Source of the DNA: Kaistella polysaccharea | GTDB taxonomy: Bacteria; Bacteroidota; Bacteroidia; Flavobacteriales; Weeksellaceae | DNA length: 64,000 nt | Reading direction: 5' to 3' | Assembly: GCF_020410745.1 (NCBI RefSeq) | Contig: NZ_CP084528.1 | Location: 682,001-746,000, forward strand | Shown here: positions 26,989 through 35,680 of the stretch, piece after piece | How the letters are laid out: every line of letters starts with the position of its first letter | How positions within the stretch are numbered: the first letter of the stretch is position 1 | Translations under genes and position numbers: made by a program | The notes under the pieces: model-generated | Seen by the model: the letters and a program-made list of their open reading frames with translations, nothing else | Told to the model about the DNA's origin: nothing | Databases searched by the model: none

Positions 26989-27657
26989 TTATTCCTGAGT
27001 TTTTGTACCACTTTCATTTTGGAAGATCTCTCCCAAAATTTTTGAAACCTGCTTATGCTTCGTAGCGGGAAAAAGATGTGTTCCGTTTTCTATCACATAA
27101 TCGGGTTTGGAATATTTCACCGGGAAGACGATATCTTTACTGCCTAAAACTTGAATTACCTTAGGATTTTCTTCGAACTTCCAATCAGAAACTTTTTGAA
27201 TTCCCCATTTCAGATAGTACGGATCTGTCACTTGTAAATAATCCATCAATTTTGGATTTTTAGGATCGACCAGTTTTCGGGCAAATGAATAAACGGTTGC
27301 AGAGTGAATATTGAACAATCGCTGCGGCAAAAAGCGCGGAATTCTCGACAGCTCCCCGAATTTAATAAAACGTGATTTTTCTTTATCCGATTTTATACTT
27401 CCGAGGATTACGACTTTCTCTGCCGGTTTAATTTTGTCGATTTCCTGTACAACTATGCCTCCGAAGGAATATCCTAAGAGTGCAAATGGTTCCTTTTCAT
27501 CGATTTTTTCAGCCATTCGTTCAACGTAGTGATGAAAGTCTTCGTGATTGGTTGGGATCAACCAGTCGAGAAAAACAACTTCCATATTGGGTGGAAATTT
27601 AATTTTTTCTAAGACTTTAAAAGCGGCACCAAGGCCACTGATGACGTAAAGTTTCAT
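26989..27657 (-). CDS. alpha/beta hydrolase of unknown substrate
   Basis: 222 residues, cytosolic. The nucleophile elbow is GYSFGG (Ser at about residue 63, in LLGYSFGGIVV), the Asp is probably in VLGSKDIVFP and the His in ENGTHLF. There is a short lid with Arg-rich residues (RFLPQRLF). It resembles small thioesterase- or esterase-like hydrolases, but the substrate is not deducible. It stands alone: the next gene downstream (sdaA) has its own promoter, and a terminator hairpin lies in the gap behind its start codon. The last residues (NESGTKTQE) are polar and probably disordered. Confidence 0.82.
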   Translation of the reverse strand: MKLYVISGLGAAFKVLEKIKFPPNMEVVFLDWLIPTNHEDFHHYVERMAEKIDEKEPFALLGYSFGGIVVQEIDKIKPAEKVVILGSIKSDKEKSRFIKFGELSRIPRFLPQRLFNIHSATVYSFARKLVDPKNPKLMDYLQVTDPYYLKWGIQKVSDWKFEENPKVIQVLGSKDIVFPVKYSKPDYVIENGTHLFPATKHKQVSKILGEIFQNESGTKTQE

Positions 27658-27672
27658 CCTTCAAAATTAAAA

Positions 27673-27698
27673 AAAAGAGCAGACAAATCTGCTCTTTT
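27673..27698 (-). terminator. terminator of the yceI gene
   Basis: A perfect 11-bp stem (27673-27683 with 27688-27698, loop caaa). On the minus strand it is followed by a run of T residues. Confidence 0.85.
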
Positions 27699-27722
27699 CT
27701 AAATGATATTATCAATGGATCT

Positions 27723-28289
27723 TTATTTCGCAGTTACATTGATCAGCATATCGATTTCATCTTTTATGATAATGTCTTTCGCCGTAGACGCATACGCAAT
27801 TCCGAATTTCTGACGATCGAAACTAAATTTGTCTGACAAAATACTCAACACTCCTTTGTTTAAAGAAATTTTCGCAGGAAAAGCGACAGGATTACTAATC
27901 CCTTTTGCAATCAGATTTCCATAAACCATGTAGGGAAATGTCTTATCTGCATTCTTTTTCACAGAAGTGATTTTATAAGTCGCCGTCGGGAATTTTTCAG
28001 TTTCGAAAAAATCGCCTGTTTTTAGGTGATTATTTAGTTTTGTCTGATATTCACCAGTAAGATCTGTGGAAGTGATGCTTGTCATATCCAGAACGAATGT
28101 TCCACCGACAATTTGATTATTTTTCATTGTAACATCTCCAGATTTTACATTTACAAGACCGTTATGAGAAGACGCTTCCGTCTTCGCAATTTTGTAACCC
28201 CACCACTGTACATTGGAATCAGTTACTTTCTTTGATTGTCCGAAAGCTAAACCGCTTGCTAAAAGACTTAAAATTACTAATTTTTTCAT
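27723..28289 (-). CDS. YceI-family periplasmic lipocalin-like protein
   Basis: 188 residues with signal peptide MKKLVILSLLASGLAFGQS. The mature domain has the YceI pattern: VQWWGYKIAKTEASSHNGLVNVKSG, then DMTSITSTDL, and LKTGDFFETEKFPTATYKITSV near 97-118. YceI proteins form a beta-barrel that binds isoprenoid lipids in relatives. This copy is monocistronic, with a promoter at 28315 and a terminator at 27673, separate from the two YceI-type genes at 33.8-36.2 kb. Expression of YceI proteins often responds to stress, but nothing here shows that. Confidence 0.92.
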   Translation of the reverse strand: MKKLVILSLLASGLAFGQSKKVTDSNVQWWGYKIAKTEASSHNGLVNVKSGDVTMKNNQIVGGTFVLDMTSITSTDLTGEYQTKLNNHLKTGDFFETEKFPTATYKITSVKKNADKTFPYMVYGNLIAKGISNPVAFPAKISLNKGVLSILSDKFSFDRQKFGIAYASTAKDIIIKDEIDMLINVTAK

Positions 28290-28314
28290 ATTATATATTA
28301 TTAAATTTCTGGTG

Positions 28315-28322
28315 CAAACATA
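28315..28322 (-). promoter_or_regulatory. -7 element for yceI
   Basis: TATGTTTG on the minus strand, 25 bases before the ATG at 28289. Confidence 0.55.
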
Positions 28323-28391
28323 ACCAATAAGAAGGTAAGATCGAATTGATGTAGGATAAGAAAGTAAAAAAGAAAAGCGTAATCACAAAAA

Positions 28392-28413
28392 AACTTCGCT
28401 CGTAAGCGAAGTT
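28392..28413 (-). terminator. terminator of glk
   Basis: A 9-bp stem (aacttcgct 28392-28400 with agcgaagtt 28405-28413). On the minus strand it is followed by seven T residues. Confidence 0.85.
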
Positions 28414-28437
28414 CCTTTAATATCATCAAACAATATT

Positions 28438-29487
28438 TTAATCCTGATAAAATGCTGCGTATAATGCCGCACCATTTAAAATTGTTTTCTCATCTTTTAC
28501 AAGGTAGATTGGAATATCGGCTAAAATATTTTCCATCTTATCACTGATGATAAAGTTTTTATAAAACTTTTTGTTGGTTAAAAACTGCTCGAGCATGACG
28601 GGAATGTGACCTGTTAAATAAAGTCCACCCGTCGCTTTCATTTTTAAAACCAAACTGTTGGCTTCACGAGCCATGTACATTAAAAAAGTATCAATGGTCA
28701 TTTTACAGATTCGGTCTTTATTTTCTATTGCACCACGAATAACGGCTTCCGTAAAATTATCGGCTTCAATTTCTTTCGTAAGCCAATCCGGTTGCTTTTG
28801 TTGCTTCACGTCTCGCAAAAAGCGGTAAATATTAAATAATCCTCCGGTGGAGAGTACCGATTCCCAACTTACAATTCCGTAAATTTTTTGTAGGAAGGAA
28901 TAAAATTCAACTTCGTCATTGGTTCTGGGCGAAAATTCACAGTGACCACCTTCTGTCGCGAAAGGGCGCAAACCTTGTCCGTCCCAGAAAAGTGCAGCCT
29001 CGCCAAGTCCTTCACCAGGCGCTAATAGAACGACGTTCCCGGGCGTGAACGTAACCCCATCGTGAATTTTCACAAAATCACTTTCTTCTACATTTTGTAA
29101 TCCATATGCAGAAGCTTCTAGGTCATTCACTAAATATACTTTATCAACCTTCGTTTTTTGTTTTATTTTTTCTTCATCTAAAATCCATTTTAGTCTTTGT
29201 GGCTGACTTTTCCCTGCGATAACAGGTCCGGGAACTGCCACAGAAATCATATCGATATTTTCCAAAGCGTGGTCTGCAATAAATTGATTTGCAATTTCTG
29301 AAAAGGAATTGAAATCTTTTGTCGCATAAGATTTCTCTGCAAGCAAATTTACTTTTTGATTTTCCGATTTGTAATGACCGAGAATAGTTACCTTTTCCCG
29401 AAGATCGGCAGCGATCAAAGAAACATTGTTATTGCTGTCAGATTGTAGGCCAGGTAAGAAAAGATTGATTTTATTTTTAGGTTCCAT
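28438..29487 (-). CDS. glk: glucokinase (Glk/PF02685 family)
   Basis: 349 residues, cytosolic. Family motifs: VPGPVIAGKS (about 106-115), VNDLEASAYGL with the catalytic Asp (about 140-150), APGEGLGEA (phosphate loop, about 176-184) and EGGHCEFSP (sugar-binding, about 200-208). It phosphorylates glucose to glucose 6-phosphate using ATP. It belongs to the Glk family rather than the ROK family, since no ROK zinc motif (CxCGxxGC) is present. Monocistronic, with a promoter at 29504 and a terminator at 28392. Confidence 0.92.
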   Translation of the reverse strand: MEPKNKINLFLPGLQSDSNNNVSLIAADLREKVTILGHYKSENQKVNLLAEKSYATKDFNSFSEIANQFIADHALENIDMISVAVPGPVIAGKSQPQRLKWILDEEKIKQKTKVDKVYLVNDLEASAYGLQNVEESDFVKIHDGVTFTPGNVVLLAPGEGLGEAALFWDGQGLRPFATEGGHCEFSPRTNDEVEFYSFLQKIYGIVSWESVLSTGGLFNIYRFLRDVKQQKQPDWLTKEIEADNFTEAVIRGAIENKDRICKMTIDTFLMYMAREANSLVLKMKATGGLYLTGHIPVMLEQFLTNKKFYKNFIISDKMENILADIPIYLVKDEKTILNGAALYAAFYQD

Positions 29488-29503
29488 TGTAGAGTGTTTA
29501 ACC

Positions 29504-29511
29504 CAAAGATA
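29504..29511 (-). promoter_or_regulatory. glk: -7 element for glk
   Basis: TATCTTTG on the minus strand, 16 bases before the glk ATG. Confidence 0.6.
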
Positions 29512-29542
29512 ATAATTGTTTTCAAAAAATAGCAGATAAATA

Positions 29543-29575
29543 AAAAAAACCTCCTCTTAAGAAAGAGAAGGTTTT
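29543..29575 (-). terminator. terminator of the small barrel-protein gene
   Basis: A 12-bp stem with one wobble, read on the minus strand as an A-rich arm, loop TCTT and a T-rich arm followed by eight T residues. Confidence 0.8.
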
Positions 29576-29595
29576 AGAATTTAAGCTGTGAAAAA

Positions 29596-30159
29596 TTAAT
29601 TTCCTAAAGGAATATTGTATCCTAAACCAACACCAACTGCGCCGGCATTGTATTTTTGGCTTCCTATTTCACCTTTGTTTCCTGTAAACGTTTTTTGGTA
29701 CTGTAAAGCTACGTTCCAGTCGCGGTTGTGATATCCTATTTCTGGTTTGATATAAAAACCACCATCTGGACGAGCAGTCGCATTATTAGACGCAACCATA
29801 TCATCACCTACGATAAATCCGTAACCCAAATCAGTTCCTAAGTAAAAACCAGTTTGTTTTGGATAAACTCTAATTAGAGCAGCTACTGGAACTACGCCAA
29901 AATCGTTATTGTTTAAACCATTGTTATCTTTTCCGAAAAAATGACTGTAACCAGTGGCGATTCCTAATCCAAAACCTGGAGTCACTAAATTTTGGTAAGC
30001 CAGGTCTAAACCTAAGTTTCCACCTGCGTTTTCAGCGGGAACAGCTAAACCACCATTTACACCGATTTTGATCATATTGTTCATGTTTGCACTCTGTGCA
30101 CTCATTAATCCTGCAGTAACTACACCTAAAGCAAGGATTGATTTTTTAATTGAATTCAT
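29596..30159 (-). CDS. small outer-membrane beta-barrel protein (OMP_b-brl-like)
   Basis: 187 residues with a signal peptide ending near LMSAQS (about 19-22). The mature part is about eight amphipathic strands with Gly/aromatic alternation (IKIGVNGGLAVP, LGLDLAYQNL, FGLGIATGYSHFF, VPVAALIRVYP, GFYLGTDLGYGF, GFYIKPEIGYH, WNVALQYQKTF, GAVGVGLGYNIPL), matching an eight-stranded outer-membrane barrel of the OmpA/OmpW size class. It lacks the terminal Phe common in proteobacterial barrels. No peptidoglycan-binding domain is attached. Transport or adhesion function is unknown. Monocistronic. Confidence 0.82.
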   Translation of the reverse strand: MNSIKKSILALGVVTAGLMSAQSANMNNMIKIGVNGGLAVPAENAGGNLGLDLAYQNLVTPGFGLGIATGYSHFFGKDNNGLNNNDFGVVPVAALIRVYPKQTGFYLGTDLGYGFIVGDDMVASNNATARPDGGFYIKPEIGYHNRDWNVALQYQKTFTGNKGEIGSQKYNAGAVGVGLGYNIPLGN

Positions 30160-30353
30160 ATTGTTAAATTTTAAGTTTTACTCGAACTTCTTTGTCAAAA
30201 TCGTGCCAAAGCAATGAGCTATGTAGATGATAAATAACAGATAATATTTCAATACATTGATAATCAAATATTTAAATGCGACAAAAAATTAAACAAACAT
30301 TTAAATTTCTTACTTATACCCTATTTCTAAACGTTCATTTTGGCAGATGTCAT

Positions 30354-30380
30354 AAAAAAAACCGACAATTGTCGGTTTTA
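30354..30380 (-). terminator. terminator of the rhodanese gene
   Basis: A palindromic stem (aaaccgaca/tgtcggttt) centred at 30368. On the minus strand it is followed by seven T residues. Confidence 0.85.
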
Positions 30381-30387
30381 AATTCTA

Positions 30388-30675
30388 TTATTTATTCTCC
30401 AGATTTCGGCTCATGTCCTGATAACCGCCGCCATTGTAAACATCCGAAAGTCCCTGCGATTTGAAATACTCTACGGCTTTCCCACTTCTGTTCCCACTTC
30501 TGCAAAAGAAGATTTTTGGACCTTCGAGATTTTCTATCTCTTCTTTACGGCTTTCAATTTCTCCTAAAGGAATATTTACGGCTTCTTCAATTTCACCATC
30601 CATTTCCAGTTCCATAGGTTCACGAACGTCGATTAGATGGTAATTTCCTGCTTTTAAAATTTCTTCTATTGACAT
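30388..30675 (-). CDS. single-domain rhodanese-like protein
   Basis: 95 residues from the ATG at 30675 (MSIEEILKAG). The longer in-frame start at 30711 would put the promoter inside the gene. The active-site loop is CRSGNRS with Cys58, preceded by the DVREP motif at 16-20. Both are diagnostic of single-domain rhodaneses such as GlpE and PspE. It is cytosolic, as no signal peptide is present. It would carry persulfide sulfur on Cys58, with an unknown acceptor. It is divergent from queG, with promoters back to back, and is followed by a terminator. Confidence 0.93.
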   Translation of the reverse strand: MSIEEILKAGNYHLIDVREPMELEMDGEIEEAVNIPLGEIESRKEEIENLEGPKIFFCRSGNRSGKAVEYFKSQGLSDVYNGGGYQDMSRNLENK

Positions 30676-30708
30676 ATTGTTAAATTTGGTGTTATAATTA
30701 ATGAATAG

Positions 30709-30716
30709 CAAATTTA
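30709..30716 (-). promoter_or_regulatory. -7 element for the rhodanese gene
   Basis: TAAATTTG on the minus strand, 33 bases before the ATG at 30675. Confidence 0.5.
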
Positions 30717-30727
30717 TAAAATAATGT

Positions 30728-30735
30728 TAGTTTTG
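30728..30735 (+). promoter_or_regulatory. queG: -7 element for queG
   Basis: TAGTTTTG followed by C, 11 bases before the ATG at 30747; divergent to the rhodanese promoter. Confidence 0.55.
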
Positions 30736-30746
30736 CAAGACAACAC

Positions 30747-31706
30747 ATGTCACATACTGCCGAAAAATATGCAAACTTAATAAAAGCCAAAGCTGAAAAA
30801 TTTGGATTTCAGAACTGTGGCATTTCCCCTGCAGGTTTTCTGGAAGAAGATGCTCAACCTTTTGAAAGTTGGTTAAAGAATAATTTCCAGGGTGAAATGG
30901 CTTACATGGAAAATTATTTTGATAAAAGACTGGATCCGCGATTACTGGTGGAAGGTTCAAAGTCAGTTATTTCTCTTTCTTACAATTACTATCCAGAAAA
31001 GGATTTGGCGGAATTAGGCGAATTGAAAATTTCCAAATATGCTTATGGCCAAGATTACCATGAAATTATCAAAGAGATCCTGCGGGAAATGGTTCAGGAA
31101 CTTCAGGACGAAATTGGTGATTTTCAATTTCGGATATTTACAGATTCTGCGCCGATTTTAGAACGTAGCTGGGCCAGAAAATCCGGAATAGGATGGGTCG
31201 GTAAAAATGCAAACCTTATTACCAAACAAACTGGATCGTTTTATTTTTTGGCAGAAATCATCTGTGATCTCGATCTTACTTCAGATGAACCTACAAGCGA
31301 TCATTGCGGAAGCTGTAGAAAATGCATTGAAGCTTGTCCCACAGACGCCATTGTATCGGACCGTATCATTGATGGCAGTAAATGTATTTCCTACGCCACC
31401 ATCGAATTGAAGAATGAAATCCCGGAAAGTTTCAAAGGAAAAATGGAAGACTGGATGTTTGGGTGTGATATCTGCCAAGATGTTTGCCCCTGGAACCGAT
31501 TTTCAAAACCTCATCATCAAAACTTATTTAAGCCAAATCCTCTTTTAGAGAACTTTCAAAAATCAGATTGGCAAGAATTATCACAGGATTTATTTTCAGA
31601 ACTGTTTCGGAAATCCCCGGTTAAACGTACAAAATTTGCTGGTTTGAAAAGAAATATTAATTTTATTAGAGATCAAACAGATACAATTCAAAATAAAGAA
31701 CAGTAA
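30747..31706 (+). CDS. queG: epoxyqueuosine reductase
   Basis: 319 residues. The N-terminal cobalamin-binding domain (about 1-180) includes the [15 protein letters not shown] region. Two [4Fe-4S] cassettes follow: [16 protein letters not shown] (about 189-204) and [10 protein letters not shown] (about 238-247). The enzyme reduces epoxyqueuosine to queuosine in the wobble base of GUN-anticodon tRNAs, using cobalamin. It is shorter than the E. coli protein because the C-terminal HEAT-like part is absent, which is normal for the short QueG form. Own promoter, single gene. Confidence 0.95.
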   Translation: MSHTAEKYANLIKAKAEKFGFQNCGISPAGFLEEDAQPFESWLKNNFQGEMAYMENYFDKRLDPRLLVEGSKSVISLSYNYYPEKDLAELGELKISKYAYGQDYHEIIKEILREMVQELQDEIGDFQFRIFTDSAPILERSWARKSGIGWVGKNANLITKQTGSFYFLAEIICDLDLTSDEPTSDHCGSCRKCIEACPTDAIVSDRIIDGSKCISYATIELKNEIPESFKGKMEDWMFGCDICQDVCPWNRFSKPHHQNLFKPNPLLENFQKSDWQELSQDLFSELFRKSPVKRTKFAGLKRNINFIRDQTDTIQNKEQ

Positions 31707-31790
31707 AATTTTCTGTGCTCAACAAGATTTCATCTTTTGACATCTAAAAAATCCACATTCTTACACACAAAATTGCATCATAAATTTAGT

Positions 31791-31798
31791 TACATTTG
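31791..31798 (+). promoter_or_regulatory. -7 element directly before the TIGR02117 gene
   Basis: TACATTTG ends four bases before the ATG at 31803, so the mRNA is probably leaderless. Confidence 0.55.
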
Positions 31799-31802
31799 AA
31801 AA

Positions 31803-32480
31803 ATGAAGAAAATCATCCTTGTCATTTTAAAAACAATCTGGGCTTTCATTGGCTTGATCGCAGTTTACGTACTTTTAGTATTGGCTCTTCCCTATTTTGA
31901 AACACCGGCACAACAGGTTTCCGAACCCAAAACAGTAGAAACTTTCATTTTAACAAATGGCGTGCACACCGATATTGTAGTTCCCATTAAATCAAAACAA
32001 ATTGATTGGAGTAAGGAAATTCTCTTCAGCAATACTACTTCAAAAAGTACCGATTTCAAATACCTATCTATTGGTTGGGGAGATAAAGGCTTTTATCTCG
32101 ATACCCCAGAATGGGCAGATTTAAAGGTTTCAACGGCCATTAATGCGGCATTTTGGCTGGGAGAATCTGCGATGCATTGTACCTTTTATAAAACAATGAC
32201 CGAATCGAAAGATTGTAAAAGAATCATGCTCACTGAAAAGCAATATGCAGACCTCATCAATTTTATTCAGAAAAAATTTGACAGAGATGAAGCAGGAAAT
32301 CTGATGCTTATAAAAACAGATGCTGTATACACGGCAAATGACGCATTTTACGACGCTCAAGGAAGCTACAGTTTCTTAAATACTTGCAATACGTGGACAA
32401 ATAATGCGCTTAAGACTGCAGGTCAAAAAGCAGCTTTCTGGACTGCGACTGATTTCGGAATCTTTCAACATTATGATTAA
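31803..32480 (+). CDS. TIGR02117/DUF2459 family protein
   Basis: 225 residues. One N-terminal transmembrane helix (about 8-31) anchors a periplasmic domain. The family signature FILTNGVHTDIVVPI is at about 49-63. Further conserved segments are SIGWGDKGFYLDTPEWADL (about 90-108) and the C-terminal SFLNTCNTWTNNALKTAG with a conserved Cys-Asn pair. The fold is reminiscent of papain-like NlpC/P60 enzymes (His early, Cys-x-x-W late), but that is only a guess. Function is unknown. It is preceded by a -7 element with almost no leader. Confidence 0.85.
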   Translation: MKKIILVILKTIWAFIGLIAVYVLLVLALPYFETPAQQVSEPKTVETFILTNGVHTDIVVPIKSKQIDWSKEILFSNTTSKSTDFKYLSIGWGDKGFYLDTPEWADLKVSTAINAAFWLGESAMHCTFYKTMTESKDCKRIMLTEKQYADLINFIQKKFDRDEAGNLMLIKTDAVYTANDAFYDAQGSYSFLNTCNTWTNNALKTAGQKAAFWTATDFGIFQHYD

Positions 32481-32577
32481 AATTTCACCAAAAAAGTAAA
32501 TCACTTTTAAAAATCGGCATTCATTATTTTGGTTTAAAATTAATTTTTGGTACATTAAGGCCTATTTTTTACTATTT

Positions 32578-33684
32578 ATGATGATCCGTAACTTAACTAA
32601 TTTCCTACTTTTTTGTATATTTTTTGTCTTCTGTAATTCTACATTAAATGGACAAAACCTGGTTAATAATACCGATGTAAAACCACTTCGCGTAGGTATT
32701 GCTGGGACTGCACCTTTTGTAATCAACGAAGAGGGAAATGCTACTCCACAAGGAATATCGCCCAGCATTTGGACGGAAATTACTGATGACCTCAAATGGG
32801 ATTACAATTACACCCGCTATAATTCTGTAAATCAAGCTTTAGATGCGCTGAAAAAAGGGGAAATGGATGTGATTGTAGGACCAGTAACCATTAATTCTGA
32901 TCGGCTTGAACATTTTAAGTTTTCACAACCGTATTACCAGTCAAGTTTAGCCATCGCTTATAAAGAAGGATCTTTCAGCATCTGGAATGTATTAAAACTG
33001 ATTTTCAGTGTGAAACTTATTTTTGCTATTGGCATTTTTCTAATCATTCTGACCATAGTTGGAACATTTCTTTGGCTCGCTGAGCGCAAAGCTTCCCCGG
33101 AGCAATTTCCCGCAGATCCTGCGAGAGGAATCGGTACTGGAATGTGGCTCGCCATCGTAACAATGAGTACGACAGGTTACGGTGATAAAGCGCCTGTTAC
33201 TTTAACGGGACGGATTATTGCCGGAACGTGGATGATTGTTTCTATCATCTCAGCAACATCGATGGTTGCGGGAATTGCGAGTATTTTAACTTTTTCCAAT
33301 TTTCAATCGGTTGATATTCAGAATATGGAACAGCTTTCGGGGAAAAAAGTAGCCACAATTGCGGGTTCGCCTTCTGTAGAATTTTTACGGGAATTTAAAG
33401 TCATCATTAAATCTGCACCTACAATTGAAGAAGCCATGATTATGCTGAAGAATAAGGAGGTAGAAGCCATTGTCTACGATCGGCCGCAGTTGATGTATTA
33501 CATTAATAATCACGAAAGTGAAAATTTAAAAATAGCAAAAGCCGAATATTATAAACAAGGTTACGGATTTGCTTTTCAAAAAGATAGTCCACTAACGTAC
33601 GAAGTAAACCGAACATTACTGGAACTTGCAGAAGATCAAAAGATTCTTGAAATTACAGAAGATTATTTGGGAAAGGATGAATAA
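32578..33684 (+). CDS. glutamate-receptor-like ligand-gated potassium channel subunit (GluR0 type)
   Basis: 368 residues. A signal peptide/first hydrophobic segment (about 5-25) is followed by the first half of a solute-binding domain (SBP_bac_3, about 35-130), two membrane helices (about 145-168 and 212-240) with a re-entrant pore loop (about 188-204) holding the K+ selectivity filter TTGYGD (198-203), and then the second half of the binding domain (about 250-365). This inside-out interruption of a periplasmic binding protein by a potassium pore is the architecture of bacterial GluR0. It would form a tetramer in the inner membrane, opened by an amino acid or similar ligand in the periplasm. 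Single gene. Confidence 0.92.
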   Translation: MMIRNLTNFLLFCIFFVFCNSTLNGQNLVNNTDVKPLRVGIAGTAPFVINEEGNATPQGISPSIWTEITDDLKWDYNYTRYNSVNQALDALKKGEMDVIVGPVTINSDRLEHFKFSQPYYQSSLAIAYKEGSFSIWNVLKLIFSVKLIFAIGIFLIILTIVGTFLWLAERKASPEQFPADPARGIGTGMWLAIVTMSTTGYGDKAPVTLTGRIIAGTWMIVSIISATSMVAGIASILTFSNFQSVDIQNMEQLSGKKVATIAGSPSVEFLREFKVIIKSAPTIEEAMIMLKNKEVEAIVYDRPQLMYYINNHESENLKIAKAEYYKQGYGFAFQKDSPLTYEVNRTLLELAEDQKILEITEDYLGKDE

Positions 33685-33702
33685 AAATCAGGTTTTTACC
33701 TA

Positions 33703-33726
33703 AAAAAAACTCCCTCGAAAGGGAGC
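33703..33726 (-). terminator. terminator of the YceI-porin operon
   Basis: A 6-bp GC-rich stem (ctccct/agggag, loop cgaa). On the minus strand it is followed by eight T residues. Confidence 0.8.
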
Positions 33727-33756
33727 TTTGTAAAACTGATATTATGAAAAAACTAT

Positions 33757-34266
33757 TTAATCATCCGTGCTTAAACTGAAAACTAAATCTAACTCATCTT
33801 TAACGTAAACCATTCCTCCCATTCTTCTTGGAGGCACGATCTGGAAGTCGGAGAATTTCAATCTTTTATTTCCTACCAAACTGTTTTTATAATACGTAAA
33901 ATCGATGTTATAGTTACGAGAAACAGTCATCATCTTAACTTCTACAACAGCTTGAAATTTTGTTGCAGAGGTTTTCTTAAATTCTAAAAACTTGATGGTA
34001 AGGTTTGGAAATTTATCAGATTGTAAAGTCTTCCGAAAATCTGCAGTCATCATTCTGTTCCCGCAATCAAAGTTTATGATTTTAAAAATCAAATTTGGAA
34101 GCTTCATTCCGCTAAATGAGTACACTGAGGGTGAGTTTTTAAATTGAGACTCTGTACATTTAAAGGTATTGATATTCGTCCAACCATTAATTTCCAATCC
34201 ATTCTGCTGTGCAAAAGCACTGAGAGATGTGAGTAGAAAGGTGAAAAAAATGATTTTTGTTTTCAT
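33757..34266 (-). CDS. YceI-like periplasmic protein
   Basis: 169 residues from the ATG at 34266; a longer in-frame start at 34299 precedes a clear signal peptide (MKTKIIFFTFLLTSLSAFAQ) and is unlikely. The mature domain resembles a divergent YceI fold: INGWTNINTFKCTESQF, SGMKLPNLIFKI, FRKTLQSDKFPNLTIKFLEF (about 90-109, the typical LQSDKFP segment) and a final FQIVPPRRMGGMVYVKDELDLVF. It has Cys residues in FKC and FDC. It is last in a three-gene operon with a porin and a canonical YceI protein. Ligand unknown. Confidence 0.82.
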   Translation of the reverse strand: MKTKIIFFTFLLTSLSAFAQQNGLEINGWTNINTFKCTESQFKNSPSVYSFSGMKLPNLIFKIINFDCGNRMMTADFRKTLQSDKFPNLTIKFLEFKKTSATKFQAVVEVKMMTVSRNYNIDFTYYKNSLVGNKRLKFSDFQIVPPRRMGGMVYVKDELDLVFSLSTDD

Positions 34267-34324
34267 GATATGAAGATAGAAAAAGGGATTGCCAAGCAAC
34301 CCCTTTCCCTTGAATAATTAAAAA

Positions 34325-35650
34325 TTAGAAACCAATAGTTGCTTCAACCATTACTCCATTAAATTTACCGCCTCTTAGTGCACTTGTTGCGCCCCATACT
34401 GCGTCGTCGTTATATTTCTGAGATACGTACTCTACTTTTGCAAGTATGTTTTTGGTCATATTCCAGCCACCACCTACGTTGAATCGGTCGATTTTTCTCT
34501 CAGAAGCAGTTTCATTGTCTTTACCGCTTATTGTATTATATCTACCTCCGAAGTAAAACTGTTCGTTGCCACCGAATCTGTAAAGTAATTCTGCTGCAAG
34601 TTGTGTGTAATTCCCTCTAGTAGTTGCAGTTGCTCCTTTTAGACCAGTTACATATTCATAAATTCCGAAGAATTCTAAACCTTGATATTTGATGAATGGG
34701 TTAACTTGGATGGCTTTATTTTTCTTGAAACCTGGGTTGAATCTGCCTGTTGCATAATTTTCTTGACCCATTGCGTCATTCTCAGTTAAAAGCGTGTAAT
34801 AATATCTAGCTCCCGCTCTATCTGAGCCGTAAAGATATCCACCAGTACTCATTCCGTTTGTTTGAATAACAGATCCTGTTAATCTCACTCTTAATTCTGG
34901 ACTGATTTGTTTGTCATAACCCAATTTTGCATACACTGAAGGTGAGTTATCATTTGTTCCTTTCACTGCAGTTTGGTTTAATTTACCGTTAGAAATACCG
35001 GCCATACCGATGAAACTGTTGTAAAACACATAAGCTTCACCAAATGCCTCTGTAGAGAAACTGTCCATGATGTAATTTCCTACGAATGGGTTGTTGATTG
35101 CTTCCGCGTTATCAGATCTTCTGAAGTGAGCATCACCATAGTTAATTTCATCCATACCAACTTTAACTCTGGCATATTTCATAATTTCAGATGCAAAACC
35201 TTCTTGTATAAAATCTAAGTTATCAACCTGAATATATCCACCTTTCACCCAAGCTTCGTTATGGTGACGTGTAGAAAGATAGGTTCTTAAGTGCATTTTT
35301 ACCCCTTTCGCTAAATAAGCATTAATGTCTAAGTTAGCAGTTGGAAGGTTAAAATCCGAACCCATCACTCTCAATGTATTTGGAGTTGTTGTGCCTGTTT
35401 TTAAACCTAAGGAAGTTGCCTCAGTAGAGTGATCTAAAGCTTGAAACTGTAAAGCGAAATCACCTCCTACGGAAACTTTTACGCCATCATAAGCCGGGGC
35501 TTCTACTTTAGGATCTTCAAAAATGTTGCGTGTCGCTTTTTCCGGTGCAAGATAGTCTCTCATTGTAGATGATTCTTCTTGTGCACTCACTAAGGAGATT
35601 CCGGAAACTAGTACTGCGAGCATTGAAGCTCTAATTAACATGGTTTTCAT
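34325..35650 (-). CDS. outer-membrane porin-like barrel protein
   Basis: 441 residues. A signal peptide (about 1-24, ending VSAQE) is followed by a ~50-residue linker and a large beta-barrel: long amphipathic strands alternating with loops rich in Asn/Asp/Gly. The ending FNGVMVEATIGF has a C-terminal Phe, the usual barrel insertion signal. It resembles phosphate/dicarboxylate-type porins (DcaP/OprP-like) of flavobacteria, but the substrate cannot be read. It sits between two YceI-type genes (gaps 58 and 30 bases), suggesting a shared role in moving or binding a small lipophilic compound. This is inference. Confidence 0.82.
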   Translation of the reverse strand: MKTMLIRASMLAVLVSGISLVSAQEESSTMRDYLAPEKATRNIFEDPKVEAPAYDGVKVSVGGDFALQFQALDHSTEATSLGLKTGTTTPNTLRVMGSDFNLPTANLDINAYLAKGVKMHLRTYLSTRHHNEAWVKGGYIQVDNLDFIQEGFASEIMKYARVKVGMDEINYGDAHFRRSDNAEAINNPFVGNYIMDSFSTEAFGEAYVFYNSFIGMAGISNGKLNQTAVKGTNDNSPSVYAKLGYDKQISPELRVRLTGSVIQTNGMSTGGYLYGSDRAGARYYYTLLTENDAMGQENYATGRFNPGFKKNKAIQVNPFIKYQGLEFFGIYEYVTGLKGATATTRGNYTQLAAELLYRFGGNEQFYFGGRYNTISGKDNETASERKIDRFNVGGGWNMTKNILAKVEYVSQKYNDDAVWGATSALRGGKFNGVMVEATIGF

Positions 35651-35680
35651 ATTCTTAATTTTAATTTTTTACTATTTAAT

